A stretch of 64,000 nt of DNA from Henriciella sp. (GCA_002733705.1 NVWP01000031.1:1-64000); one strand, 5' to 3'. Numbered from the stretch's first letter, positions 34,506 to 43,376 are shown. The notes: generated from the sequence alone by a model not told the origin. Program-made: numbers and translations.

Positions 34506-36002
34506 ATGAGCGATACGTCGACAGAAACCCGCACACTCACCTACGCCTTTGCGCGCGACAAGGGCCTCGTTGTCATGGGCGAGGTGGATGGCGCGATCAG
34601 CCTTGGCGTGCGTGCAGGCGCCGACCCGATGGCCATTGTCGAGGCACGCCGTGCCCTCGGCCGCACGCTTCGGTTCACGCCGCTTGATGCCAGCCGCTTC
34701 GAACGTGAGCTCTCGGAAGCCTATGCCCGCAGCGCCATCGAGAATGAGGAAGCTGACGCCGCCATGGACAGCCATGGCGACCTGCACGCCCTGATCGACG
34801 ACATTCCGCAAACCGCCGACCTGCTCGATGGCGACGACGACGCGCCGGTCGTGCGCCTGATCAACGGCCTCATCTACGAAGCCGTCAAGCGCCGCGCCTC
34901 GGACATCCATATTGAGCCGCATGAGGACAATCTCTCGGTGCGCTACCGGATCGACGGCGTCCTGCAGGAAGTCCTCACCCCTTCGCGCAAGCTCGCCGCG
35001 CCGCTGACCAGCCGGGTGAAAGTCATGGCCCGGCTCGACATTGCCGAAAAACGCATTCCCCAGGATGGCCGCATCTCGCTCTCCATTGGCGGTCGCTCCA
35101 TCGATGTGCGCGTCTCGACGCTGCCCTCGCGCTATGGCGAGCGCGTCACAATGCGCCTGCTCGATACGCGCAATGCACTGCTCGGGCTTGATGAGCTTGG
35201 CATGGACCCGGAGACGCTGGCGCGGTTCCGTTCGGTGCTGGCCCAGCCGAATGGCATCACCCTGGTCACAGGTCCCACGGGGTCTGGCAAGACGACCACG
35301 CTCTATTCCGCGCTCTCGGTACTCAATAATGGCCAGCGCAATGTCATGACGCTCGAAGACCCGATCGAATATGGCCTTGAAGGCATCAGCCAGACGCAGA
35401 TGCATCACCGCGTCGGGCTCACCTTTGCTGCCACCTTGCGGGCCATCCTGCGCCATGATCCGGATGTCGTCATGGTCGGGGAGATCCGTGACCTTGAGAC
35501 CGCCAAGGTCGCCTTCGAATTCTCGTCAACCGGGCGCCCGGCGCTTTCGACCGTCCATACCAATTCCTCGGTCGGGGCGATCCAGCGTCTGCGTGACATG
35601 GGGATTGAGCCTTATGTGATCGCCGCCACCATGCGCGCCGTCCTCGCCCAGCGCCTGGTGCGCAAGCTCTGCGACAGCTGCAAGGCCCCGCATGAAGCGA
35701 CAGCGGAGGAAAAGGCGATGTTCGGTATTCCGGCTGAAGAGGCGCACGACTTCTACCGCCCGGTCGGGTGCATGGCGTGCGCCCAGACCGGCTATGAAGG
35801 CCGCCTCGGCGTCTATGAGCTCCTCCTGGTCGATCAGGAGATGCGCCGGCTGATCCGCGAAGACGTCTCGGAGGATGAGCTGGAAACACATGCCTTTGCA
35901 CAACACGACACGCTCTTCCGCAACGCGAAGCGCTATGTCGTGGCCGGTCAGACCAGTGTCGAGGAAGTGTTGCGCGTCTGCCGCAAGGACGAGGACGCCT
36001 GA
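34506..36002 (+). CDS. gspE: Type II secretion ATPase GspE
   Basis: A 498-residue cytoplasmic ATPase. It has an N-terminal GspE-N domain and SDIHIEPHEDNLSVRYRIDG (132-151). Walker A is GPTGSGKT (256-263), followed by the Asp box (LEDPIEY), Walker B (VMVGEIRDLETA) and a His box. A tetracysteine zinc module follows (CDSC … CMAC). It powers pseudopilus assembly through GspL and GspF. All catalytic motifs are intact. A 35-bp gap separates it from gspD, and 2 nt separate it from gspF. Confidence 0.96.
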   Translation: MSDTSTETRTLTYAFARDKGLVVMGEVDGAISLGVRAGADPMAIVEARRALGRTLRFTPLDASRFERELSEAYARSAIENEEADAAMDSHGDLHALIDDIPQTADLLDGDDDAPVVRLINGLIYEAVKRRASDIHIEPHEDNLSVRYRIDGVLQEVLTPSRKLAAPLTSRVKVMARLDIAEKRIPQDGRISLSIGGRSIDVRVSTLPSRYGERVTMRLLDTRNALLGLDELGMDPETLARFRSVLAQPNGITLVTGPTGSGKTTTLYSALSVLNNGQRNVMTLEDPIEYGLEGISQTQMHHRVGLTFAATLRAILRHDPDVVMVGEIRDLETAKVAFEFSSTGRPALSTVHTNSSVGAIQRLRDMGIEPYVIAATMRAVLAQRLVRKLCDSCKAPHEATAEEKAMFGIPAEEAHDFYRPVGCMACAQTGYEGRLGVYELLLVDQEMRRLIREDVSEDELETHAFAQHDTLFRNAKRYVVAGQTSVEEVLRVCRKDEDA

Positions 36003-36004
36003 TC

Positions 36005-37219
36005 ATGGCCGTCTTCGACTATCAGGCGATTGGAACGGACGGGAAGAAGACACGCGGCGTCATCACAGCTGACTCGCCGCGCGCCGCCCGCAAGGAGCTG
36101 CGCCTGCGCCAGCTCTCTCCGCTGAGCATCGCAGAAAGCCGTCAGTCGAAAACCGGGACCTCTGTCACAGGTCATGACCAGAAACTCCCCGGTAGCGATC
36201 TTGTCGTCGCGACGCGCCAGCTTGCGCTTCTGGTCAAGGCCGGCACGCCTGTTGAGGAGGCCATCGGCTCTGTCGCCGCCGAAGCGGAAAAACCGGCCAC
36301 GCGAAAGGTCTTTCTCGGCGTGCGGTCTTCCATCACGGACGGCTATTCCGTGCCGGAGGCTCTGAACACAGCACCGAAAGCCTTTCCGCCTTTCTATCGC
36401 GCGGTGGTCTCTTCCGGTCAGTCTTCGGGCCGTCTGGACGAGGTGCTGGAACGGCTTGCCGTCCACCTCGAAAAGTCGCGCAAGATGCGCAACAAGATCA
36501 TGTCGGCGCTGATCTACCCGATCGTCCTTTCCGTGATCGCCCTGATCGTGGTCACGCTTCTGATGGTCTTCGTCGTGCCGTCCATCGTCGAACAGTTCGA
36601 CACGCTGGGTCAGGACCTGCCATGGCTGACGGACGCGGTCATTTCCATCTCTGCCTTCCTGCGCCAATGGGGGCTTGTGGTGCTTGTCCTCATTGTGGCG
36701 GGCATCTGGGGGCTGCGCCGGCTTTTCCGGCAGCCGAAAATCGCTGAAGCGCGTGACCGCTTCATCCTCTCGCTTCCGGTCATCGGCCGTCTGGCGCGCG
36801 GTGTCTCTGCGGCCGCTTTCGCGCGCACTTTTGCCACCCTGTCGGCGTCCGGCTCTCCCGTGCCCGATTGTCTGGGCGCGGCGCGCGGCGCGATGTCGAA
36901 TGCCGTTTTCCGCAAGGCGACACTGTCTGTGCGCCGGCGTGTGGAGGAGGGCACCAGCCTTGCCCGCGCCATGCGCGCCGAAATGGTCTTCCCGCCCATG
37001 CTGCTGCATATGGTGGCCAGCGGCGAACGCGGCGGGGACCTTGCCGGGATGATGGAGCGGGCGGCGGACTATCTTGAGGATGAGTTCGACAATGCCTCCA
37101 CCGTGGCGCTCGGCCTGCTGGAGCCGATCATGATCGTGTTTCTCGCCGGTATCGTGGCGCTGATCGTGCTCTCCATCATGCTGCCCATCCTGCAGATCAA
37201 CCAGCTGGCCATCGGCTAG
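36005..37219 (+). CDS. gspF: Type II secretion inner membrane platform protein GspF
   Basis: A 404-residue polytopic protein with the two tandem GspF domains (about 65-190 and 265-390), each with the family pattern: TRQLALLVKAGTPVEEAIGS, SSGQSSGRLDEVLERLA, FARTFATLSASGSPVPDCLG and ASGERGGDLAGMMERAADYLE. It has three membrane segments (about 167-190, 215-238, 372-395). It is the platform on which pseudopilins assemble. Its start is 2 nt after the gspE stop, indicating translational coupling. Confidence 0.95.
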   Translation: MAVFDYQAIGTDGKKTRGVITADSPRAARKELRLRQLSPLSIAESRQSKTGTSVTGHDQKLPGSDLVVATRQLALLVKAGTPVEEAIGSVAAEAEKPATRKVFLGVRSSITDGYSVPEALNTAPKAFPPFYRAVVSSGQSSGRLDEVLERLAVHLEKSRKMRNKIMSALIYPIVLSVIALIVVTLLMVFVVPSIVEQFDTLGQDLPWLTDAVISISAFLRQWGLVVLVLIVAGIWGLRRLFRQPKIAEARDRFILSLPVIGRLARGVSAAAFARTFATLSASGSPVPDCLGAARGAMSNAVFRKATLSVRRRVEEGTSLARAMRAEMVFPPMLLHMVASGERGGDLAGMMERAADYLEDEFDNASTVALGLLEPIMIVFLAGIVALIVLSIMLPILQINQLAIG

Positions 37220-37240
37220 CCCCTCAACGGAGACGTCCAG

Positions 37241-37699
37241 ATGATAGAAGACGCAAGAAAGAAACAGGCGAAGCGCTCGAAAGAGGCGGGCTTCACGCTG
37301 ACAGAGATCATGGTCGTGGTGTTCATCATCGGCCTTCTCTCATCTGTCGTCCTGTTCAACGTGCTCGGCGCGCGCACCGATGCGCAGGTCAAGACCGCGC
37401 GCACCAATGTTACCGCGCTCAGCAATGCACTCGAACAGTACAGCCTCGACATGTACGACTATCCGACCCAGCAGCAGGGCCTCGACGCGCTGGTGAATGA
37501 GCCAGACGATGCCAGCGGGGCAGGCACATACAGGCGCGGCGGCTACATCAATTCGGTTCCGCTCGACCCATGGGGCCGGCCCTTCATCTACAAACGCCCC
37601 GGCGAAAAGTCCGGCCGCGCCTATGACCTCTATTCGCTTGGCGCGGACGGTCAGGAAGGCGGCGAGGATGAGAACGCCGATATCGGGAACTGGAACTAG
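37241..37699 (+). CDS. gspG: Major pseudopilin GspG
   Basis: A 152-residue protein. The prepilin peptidase site is KEAG-FTLTEIMVVVFIIGLL, with the conserved Glu five residues after the cleavage point. The C-terminal globular domain has YPTQQQGLDALVNEP, INSVPLDPWGRPFIY and DLYSLGADGQEGGEDENADIGNW, the calcium-binding GspG signature. It forms the main body of the pseudopilus. The prepilin peptidase (GspO) needed to process it is not in this window. Confidence 0.96.
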   Translation: MIEDARKKQAKRSKEAGFTLTEIMVVVFIIGLLSSVVLFNVLGARTDAQVKTARTNVTALSNALEQYSLDMYDYPTQQQGLDALVNEPDDASGAGTYRRGGYINSVPLDPWGRPFIYKRPGEKSGRAYDLYSLGADGQEGGEDENADIGNWN

Positions 37700-37723
37700 G
37701 GTTTGACGGCGGGGCAGGGCCAT

Positions 37724-38191
37724 ATGTTGAGGCGCGATGCAGGCCTGACACTGGTGGAGATCCTTGTCGTGATCTTCGTCATGGGTCTGGTCAGCGCTGT
37801 CGCCGTGATGACGCTGCCGGCCCGCGAGACACCGTATGAGCGGGCCGTCCGGGAGGTCCAGTCGGCGCTGAGAGACGCCCAGGACCGCGCCGTGCTGACC
37901 GGCGAGGTGATCGGCGTCCAGCCGACAGAGCATGGCCTCGACCTCCTCAGCTGGACGGGTGAGGAGTGGCTGCCGCTGCGCGCAGACAGGCTAAGCCTGC
38001 CAGACGGTGTGAGGCTTGAAGTGGTGGGCGCGGAAGACGACCGCCGCGATCACGACGAGATCCCCCAGCGTATCGTCTTCAATCCGCTTGGCGCCACCCA
38101 GCCCGTCCACCTCGCCGTGACCTGGCGAACCTACGCCCAGCGTCTCACCCTCATGCCGGATGGGGAGGTGGTCCATGGCGCATCCAGCTAG
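37724..38191 (+). CDS. gspH: Minor pseudopilin GspH
   Basis: A 155-residue type IV pilin-like protein with cleavage site DAG-LTLVEILVVIFVMGLV and a GspH-type beta-rich C-terminus (VLTGEVIGVQPTEHGLDLLSW, RIVFNPLGATQPVHLAV). It caps or joins the pseudopilus tip. The ATG at 37724 (MLRRDAG) was chosen over an in-frame TTG at 37703. It overlaps gspI by 17 bp. Confidence 0.9.
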   Translation: MLRRDAGLTLVEILVVIFVMGLVSAVAVMTLPARETPYERAVREVQSALRDAQDRAVLTGEVIGVQPTEHGLDLLSWTGEEWLPLRADRLSLPDGVRLEVVGAEDDRRDHDEIPQRIVFNPLGATQPVHLAVTWRTYAQRLTLMPDGEVVHGASS

Positions 38192-38582
38192 ATCCCCGGC
38201 CGCCGGGGAGCGCGGCTTCAGCCTTGTCGAAACCGTAGCTGCGCTCGGCATCCTGTCGCTGGCGGCGGTTCCGCTCATGCAGGTTGCGACCGGCGCGGTC
38301 CAGAATACCGCCCGCCTTGAATCCCGGCTGCTGGCACGCACGACGGCTGAAAACGTGCTGGCCCGCGCCATGTCGGACCCGGACCCCGTGGAGATCGGTG
38401 TCAGCGCCGGCACCGAGACCCAGATGGGCCGCGATTATGCCTGGGAGCTGAATGTGCTCCCGACAGGCCGCGACGCGCTGGTCCGGATGGAAGTCTATGT
38501 GCATGAGGCCGGGGGCCAGCAGGTGCTTGCGCGCCTCATGACGTTGAAGACGCTGCCTTCGCAGCCTCTGGTGGACGAATGA
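38175..38582 (+). CDS. gspI: Minor pseudopilin GspI
   Basis: A 135-residue minor pseudopilin: cleavage site ERG-FSLVETVAALGILSLA, then TARLESRLLARTTAENVLAR, a GspI family feature, and a small C-terminal domain. It initiates the pseudopilus tip complex with GspJ and GspK. The start at 38175 has GGAGGTGG upstream, better than the ATG at 38160. Its stop overlaps the gspJ ATG (ATGA). Confidence 0.9.
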   Translation: MAHPARSPAAGERGFSLVETVAALGILSLAAVPLMQVATGAVQNTARLESRLLARTTAENVLARAMSDPDPVEIGVSAGTETQMGRDYAWELNVLPTGRDALVRMEVYVHEAGGQQVLARLMTLKTLPSQPLVDE

Positions 38583-39211
38583 GACAGGGCCCCGAAAGCT
38601 GCGAGGCTGGCTTCACGCTGGTCGAGACGCTCGTCGCGCTGCTCATCCTGTCGATGATGGCTGTCGCGGGCGGCAGCCTGCTTCTGCGTGCCACGGATGC
38701 GGGAAAACAGGTGCGCGACCGCGAGGCCGTCCTCCGCGAGCTCGATATCGCCCAGGCCTTCATCCGCGACGATCTTGAGGCCGCGACGCTGCGTGCCGCC
38801 GAAACGGCAGATGGGCGGGGCGGCCTGCAGATCATGACCGGCGGTGAAACCAGCCAGACCGATGCGCTGATCAGCTTTGTCCGCAATGGCTGGATCAATC
38901 CGGAAGCCGCCGCAGAGCGCTCCGGCCTGCAAGCTGTCCGCTATGTGCTGAGCGAGGAGGGCGAGCTTATCCGTGAGGCGAGCCTGCGTCCGGATCCGAC
39001 CCGCTCGACAGAGGTCACGCGCCGCGTCCTCCTCTCGGGTATAGAGTCGGTGGATCTCACTTTCTGGCAGGGCAATCAGAGCTCGACCTATTGGGAAGCT
39101 GCCCCCGGTGGAGCCAGGGCCGCGCTGCCGCGGCGGATCGAGATGCAGATCCGCTTGGACGAGCGCCGTACACTGACGATTTCAAGCCTCGTGGGAGGTC
39201 CTGGATCATGA
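38579..39211 (+). CDS. gspJ: Minor pseudopilin GspJ
   Basis: A 210-residue pseudopilin with cleavage site CEAG-FTLVETLVALLILSMM, then the GspJ-like segment LRELDIAQAFIRDDLEAATLR and ISFVRNGWINPEAAAERSGLQAVRYVLSEEG. It is part of the tip complex GspI-J-K. The start at 38579 overlaps the gspI stop, and its own stop overlaps the gspK ATG. This tight packing indicates one operon. Confidence 0.93.
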   Translation: MRQGPESCEAGFTLVETLVALLILSMMAVAGGSLLLRATDAGKQVRDREAVLRELDIAQAFIRDDLEAATLRAAETADGRGGLQIMTGGETSQTDALISFVRNGWINPEAAAERSGLQAVRYVLSEEGELIREASLRPDPTRSTEVTRRVLLSGIESVDLTFWQGNQSSTYWEAAPGGARAALPRRIEMQIRLDERRTLTISSLVGGPGS

Positions 39212-40206
39212 CGCGCCCGGCAAAATCTTCAGAACAAGGCGTCGCGCTCGTCACGGTACTGATGATCGTTGCTGCCATGTCCACCGTGGCTGTGACGCTT
39301 TCCTCGACCGTCCTGTCCACAACCAGCCGGGCCCGCGCCATCGACGCGGCGAGTCAGGCCGACTGGCTGGCGCTGTCATCGGAGGAATTTGGCCGCGTCC
39401 TGATCGGTGAGATGGTCGCGCAGACCGAAGGCCAGCTCTTTGCGGGCATGCCGGGCCTGGATGACCCTGTTCGGTTCACCGTGGAAGGCGGCCTCATCAC
39501 CCTCAGCGGACGCGATGGTGGCAATTGCTTCAACGTCAACCAGCTCGGCGGCCGCGCGGCTACAGCAGAAACCCAAGGCGCACCGGTGCAGCAGGCAACG
39601 CCGCAGGAAGACTATGAAAAGCTGCTCGAGCTTGCCGATATAGATGCAGGCAACCGGACAGGACTTGTGGCGAGCCTCGCGGACTGGATCGACGCCGATC
39701 AGACACCCGGTCTCAATGGCGCCGAGGATGCGTTCTATGCGTCGCCGGGTCTCAATTACCGCACATCCGGCCAGCCCATGGCAGACATCAGCGAATTGCG
39801 CGCGGTGCGCTATTACACCCCGTCCGTATACGATGCGTTGAAGCCGCTCCTCTGCGCCATGCCAGAGGCTGCGCCCATCCCGCTCAATATCAATACGCTG
39901 GAAGAGGCGCAGGCCCCCCTCCTGTCGCTGGCCTTTTCCGGCGCGCTCAGCGTCAACGACGCACGGGACCTCATCTTCCAGCGCCCACTCGGTGGCTGGC
40001 AGAGCTTGGAGAGCTTCCTTGCCGAGCCTGCCGTCAAGGAGATCGCGCCGGAGCTTCGGCGCGAGAAGATGCTGTCGACACAATCTGCCTACATTGCCAT
40101 GCAGGCGGCAATCGATTTCAGGGGCATCCGCCGCCTTGTCGATATTGTGTATGAGCTTGATGGCACGCGTCCGGCAAAGACAGTATGGCGGGAACGGAAA
40201 GGATAG
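39208..40206 (+). CDS. gspK: Minor pseudopilin GspK
   Basis: A 332-residue tip pseudopilin. Cleavage site SEQG-VALVTVLMIVAAM is followed by the GspK alpha-domain insertion: NVNQLGG, LADWIDADQTPGLNGAEDAFYAS and GLNYRTSGQPMADISELR, which includes the calcium site, then PLNINTLEEAQAPLLSLAF. The start at 39208 has GGGAGG upstream and overlaps the gspJ stop; the longer ORF from 39091 lies within gspJ and is not used. Confidence 0.93.
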   Translation: MTRPAKSSEQGVALVTVLMIVAAMSTVAVTLSSTVLSTTSRARAIDAASQADWLALSSEEFGRVLIGEMVAQTEGQLFAGMPGLDDPVRFTVEGGLITLSGRDGGNCFNVNQLGGRAATAETQGAPVQQATPQEDYEKLLELADIDAGNRTGLVASLADWIDADQTPGLNGAEDAFYASPGLNYRTSGQPMADISELRAVRYYTPSVYDALKPLLCAMPEAAPIPLNINTLEEAQAPLLSLAFSGALSVNDARDLIFQRPLGGWQSLESFLAEPAVKEIAPELRREKMLSTQSAYIAMQAAIDFRGIRRLVDIVYELDGTRPAKTVWRERKG

Positions 40207-40209
40207 GAT

Positions 40210-41376
40210 TTGGCCGACCTCTTCATTCTCCTGCCCGAAGCCATGGATGGCGCGCCGCTTTATGGCTGGCGCCAATACGGCCGCTGGGCGACGGGTGAGG
40301 CGCCGCCTGCCGGTCTGACAGACCCTGCAGCCGTGGCCTTCGTTCCGGGCACATCGGTCACGCGGCATGAGGTCCATATCGCCGCGCGCAAGCCCTCCGA
40401 AGCAAGGCAGGCGGCCCTTTTTGCCATTGAGGACGATGTCGCAGAGCCCGTGGACCGGCTTCATATCGCGCTTGGCACGCCCGGAGAAAATGACCAGCGG
40501 GCCGTTCTGGTTACGTCAGCGGCCGATATGGCGGCCTGGACAGCCTGGCTTGCAGCAAACGGCTATCCCAGCGCGGACCTTGTCGCGGCCCATAGCCTCA
40601 TGCCGGAAAACGCCGATCTTTATGAGGCTCCAGGCGAATATCTTGTCCGCAAGGAGGGCCGGGTCTTTGCAGTCGATGAGCAGACGCCGGAGGATCTTCT
40701 TCAGCTTCTTGCGCCGCAGCCGCCCGGCGCGGTCTATGGTGCCCAGCTGGCACGCAAGCTCGGCACGGTCCCGGCAGGGGAGGGGGCGCGCGATCGCGCT
40801 GCCTATCTTCAAATGCTGGCGGAGGGCTATGAGGCGGCCACGCCGGGCAGCCTTCTCTCGCTTCGCCAGGGCATCTACGCCATCCGCAGTCCGTTCAGCC
40901 TTGGCTGGGCACGGCGCTGGGGGCTCGTCGGCGCTCTGGCGGCAAGCGTGCTGGTCCTGTGGCTTGCCAGCGTGGCGCTGGAGACATCGGCCTATCGCAG
41001 CCAGACCGATGCGCTGCGCACCGAAACAGCACGCATCGTCAATTCCGCCGTCCCGGCCGCGAATGGGAATGTTCAGGAGGCTCTTGCCACCCTGCGCCAG
41101 ACCCAGCGCACAGGCGCGGCCTCCGTTCGCGCCACCATGGCGTCCGCTGCCCTGTATGAGGCGCTGGGCGAGAGCGACAATGCCGAGATCCGGTCCATGC
41201 GCTATGATGCGGCCAGCGGCCAGCTCACCGCGCTGGTCGTCATCGCCAATTATGCCGAGGCCGATGCCATAGCCGGGCGTCTGGAAGAGGCGGGCCTGAA
41301 TGTCCGGCTCGGGCAGGCCCGCCAGACGGGGGAGCGTGTACTGGGCGAATTCGTGATTGAGGGGGCGGCGACATGA
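40210..41376 (+). CDS. gspL: Type II secretion protein GspL
   Basis: A 388-residue bitopic protein. The cytoplasmic actin-like domain (1-230) binds GspE, a transmembrane segment at about 237-258 (LVGALAASVLVLWLASVAL) follows, and a periplasmic ferredoxin-like domain completes it. The start is TTG at 40210 (TTGGCCGACCTC), 3 nt after the gspK stop and preceded by AAGGATAGGA. No ATG fits. It couples GspE hydrolysis to the periplasmic machinery with GspM. It overlaps gspM by 4 nt. Confidence 0.88.
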   Translation: MADLFILLPEAMDGAPLYGWRQYGRWATGEAPPAGLTDPAAVAFVPGTSVTRHEVHIAARKPSEARQAALFAIEDDVAEPVDRLHIALGTPGENDQRAVLVTSAADMAAWTAWLAANGYPSADLVAAHSLMPENADLYEAPGEYLVRKEGRVFAVDEQTPEDLLQLLAPQPPGAVYGAQLARKLGTVPAGEGARDRAAYLQMLAEGYEAATPGSLLSLRQGIYAIRSPFSLGWARRWGLVGALAASVLVLWLASVALETSAYRSQTDALRTETARIVNSAVPAANGNVQEALATLRQTQRTGAASVRATMASAALYEALGESDNAEIRSMRYDAASGQLTALVVIANYAEADAIAGRLEEAGLNVRLGQARQTGERVLGEFVIEGAAT

Positions 41377-41867
41377 AGGACTGGTGGAGCGGCCTCAGCC
41401 TTCGCGAACAGGCGCTGATCGGCGCGGCCGGCGCGCTGCTGGTTCTCGTCATCTTCTGGTATGGCATTGCCTCGCCTCTCTTCAACGCCCGCGCCGAGGC
41501 ACGTATGGCACGCCAGACCGCCGCTGATGAGCTTGCTCAGGTCGAACGCCTGCTCGCGGTCCAGAGGGCGCGTATGCCGCTCTCCTCCAGTACAACCTCC
41601 GCTGGCCGGGCGCCTTATGCGGGCGATGCCTTCAAGACCGAAGTCACCCGCGCGGCGCAGACCGCCGGTCTTGCGATCTCGCGCCTGCAGGGCGGTGAAG
41701 CGGGGCGCTTCTCGCTTGTCTTCGAGCAGGCCGATATCCGCCAGCTCTATTACTGGATGAATGAGATAGAGACTCGCCTTGGCGGGCGTATTGAGCGGAT
41801 GAGTATCGACCAGGCCTCGAATGATCGCGTGCGGGCCACCATCGATGTCGCGGCGGGAGGAAGCTAG
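41373..41867 (+). CDS. gspM: Type II secretion protein GspM
   Basis: A 164-residue bitopic protein with a short cytoplasmic N-terminus (MKDWWSGLSLREQALIG), a transmembrane helix at about 17-36, then a coil (ADELAQVERLLAVQRAR) and a ferredoxin-like periplasmic domain. It partners GspL. Pattern and position identify it, since sequence conservation of GspM is low. Confidence 0.85.
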   Translation: MKDWWSGLSLREQALIGAAGALLVLVIFWYGIASPLFNARAEARMARQTAADELAQVERLLAVQRARMPLSSSTTSAGRAPYAGDAFKTEVTRAAQTAGLAISRLQGGEAGRFSLVFEQADIRQLYYWMNEIETRLGGRIERMSIDQASNDRVRATIDVAAGGS

Positions 41868-41873
41868 GAGCCC

Positions 41874-42626
41874 ATGCGTATTTTACTTATCCTTGCGGCC
41901 CTTGTTGCGCTTGTCTGGGCCGGGCTCTCGCAGATCCCGCTCGGATTTGCTCTGCGTCAGGTTCCGCTGAATGCGATGGGCGTGAACTGGACCCAGTCAG
42001 AAGGCACAGTCTGGAACGGGCGGATCATGGGCGTCTATCTCAACGGCCAGCCCGTCGGCGACATCGATGTGGCGCTGCAGCCTGTCTCGCTTCTGCTCGC
42101 CCGCCCGAAGGTCGATCTGCAGTGGGGCGGCGCGGGTGGCCGCGGCGCGGGGTCTGTTGCGATGCATGGCGACATCCTTGAAGCCAGCGACCTTCGGATG
42201 GAGCAGAACATTTCTGCCCTTGAAAGTCTTTCGCCGGAGGTGCGCGCGATTGGCGGCACCTTACGGCTCAGCCAGGGCGCGGTCCGCATTGAGGGGCGGG
42301 ACTGCACATCGGCCACAGGACGGCTGAGTTCGGATACGCTTTCCATCGCAGCAACCCGGTTCGACCGCGAATTCTCGGAGCTGACAGGCTCGCTCGATTG
42401 TGTGGACGGGGCCTTCAGCATTGCCATGAACGGATCAGGCCCGTCGGGCGATACCGTCGCGGTCGATGCCGATGTAAGCCTCTATGGCCGTTCGCAGATC
42501 GAAATCGTCGCCAATACAAATGATGATGAAATAGAGACGCTGCTCGCAAATGCCGGCTTTGCCCGCCAGAATGGCGTCTGGACATATACACGTGAGACCG
42601 GCGCCATGGGGCAGGGGGCACAATGA
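41874..42626 (+). CDS. gspN: Type II secretion protein GspN
   Basis: A 250-residue protein with an N-terminal membrane anchor (ILLILAALVALVWAGLSQIPLGFAL), then the GspN signature GVNWTQSEGTVWNGRIMGVYLNGQPVGDIDVALQPVSLL and a Gly-rich beta-sheet body. GspN is an accessory inner-membrane component present in only some T2SS operons. It starts 6 nt after gspM and overlaps the next lipoprotein gene by 4 nt. Confidence 0.85.
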   Translation: MRILLILAALVALVWAGLSQIPLGFALRQVPLNAMGVNWTQSEGTVWNGRIMGVYLNGQPVGDIDVALQPVSLLLARPKVDLQWGGAGGRGAGSVAMHGDILEASDLRMEQNISALESLSPEVRAIGGTLRLSQGAVRIEGRDCTSATGRLSSDTLSIAATRFDREFSELTGSLDCVDGAFSIAMNGSGPSGDTVAVDADVSLYGRSQIEIVANTNDDEIETLLANAGFARQNGVWTYTRETGAMGQGAQ

Positions 42627-43159
42627 CCATCAAGAGAACATGTCTGACACTCGCTGCCGCGCTCGCCTTCCTTGGAGGCTGTCAGAGCGTTGAGGGCGAG
42701 AGCGAATCGCCCGCGCGCCCCGAACCAGCCCGTCAGGTCTCGGCGGCTGAGGCGGCCCTTGCCGCGAAGGGCCTCGCCCCCGCGGTCAGCGTCATTCCCC
42801 AGTCCGGCATCGGCGCGCAGACGCTTGCCAGCGATGAATGCGGTCTCTTCCTGTGGAGCAAGACCGATCCTGACCGGCTCATCTTCTTCCAGCGCGCAGC
42901 CAGCGGACAGGCCCGGCTCAAGATTGCCGATGAGACCGTGGACGCCGTTCAGGCCTCGAATGGCGGCAGAATCTTCGGGCAGTTCATGACAGAGCAGCTC
43001 TTCCTCGCGCCGGGCGGCGAACAGGTCGAGGTGCGTTTCGAGCCGGGAGAAGAGCTTCAGGGCGGCCAGCGCATTGAGGATGGCCGCATGACCATCACCG
43101 CCGAAGAGGGCTGGCGCACCGTCATCCCCGTGCTCGGGGTACGTGCCTGCAAGCCCTGA
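42623..43159 (+). CDS. Lipoprotein at the end of the gsp operon, candidate T2SS accessory factor
   Basis: A 178-residue lipoprotein: signal peptide with lipobox FLGGC (Cys20), a short Pro/Ala-rich linker, and a conserved-looking domain starting with DECGLFLWSKTDPDRLIFFQRA and ending VIPVLGVRACKP, with two Cys that may pair. Its ATG overlaps the gspN stop, so it is made with the T2SS. I do not recognise a family. Position and lipidation suggest an outer-membrane partner of the secretin (pilotin-like), but no pilotin motif is visible. Confidence 0.75.
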   Translation: MTIKRTCLTLAAALAFLGGCQSVEGESESPARPEPARQVSAAEAALAAKGLAPAVSVIPQSGIGAQTLASDECGLFLWSKTDPDRLIFFQRAASGQARLKIADETVDAVQASNGGRIFGQFMTEQLFLAPGGEQVEVRFEPGEELQGGQRIEDGRMTITAEEGWRTVIPVLGVRACKP

Positions 43160-43169
43160 TCATTCAGGG
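43154..43169 (+). terminator. Possible terminator of the gsp operon
   Basis: CCCTGA-TCAT-TCAGGG spans the last stop codon of the operon. The stem is 6 bp with only a loose T-rich stretch (CACATTTTGG) 20 nt later. Weak. Confidence 0.3.
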
Positions 43170-43200
43170 TTCAGCATCATCACATTTTGGGGAAGGAAAG

Positions 43201-43276
43201 TGGCTCCGCGAGTAGGACTCGAACCTACGACCGGGCGATTAACAGTCGCCTGCTCTACCAACTGAGCTATCGCGGA
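43201..43276 (-). tRNA. tRNA-Asn (anticodon GTT)
   Basis: A 76-nt cloverleaf on the minus strand. Acceptor TCCGCGA/TCGCGGA, D arm GCTC/GAGC, anticodon stem GGCGA paired to TCGCC with loop CTGTTAA (anticodon GTT), T arm GTTCGAGTC, and encoded CCA. Confidence 0.97.
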
Positions 43277-43343
43277 TCACTTGCGAGACGGCTCCAATAC
43301 CAGAGCGAACGCGCGTGTCAAACACCCCGCTGCAGCGTCTGAC

Positions 43344-43376
43344 AAAAAAAGGGCGGGAGACTGAAAATCTCCCGCC
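43344..43376 (-). terminator. Strong intrinsic terminator (minus strand)
   Basis: A perfect 9-bp stem GGCGGGAGA / TCTCCCGCC with a 7-nt loop is followed on the minus strand by CC then TTTTTTT. It stops leftward transcription 150 bp after the crotonase stop codon and protects tRNA-Asn from read-through. Confidence 0.85.

Noticed and set aside
31653..43159. Search for a prepilin peptidase (gspO) in the operon
   Set aside because: No gene with aspartyl prepilin peptidase motifs is present; it must be elsewhere in the genome.
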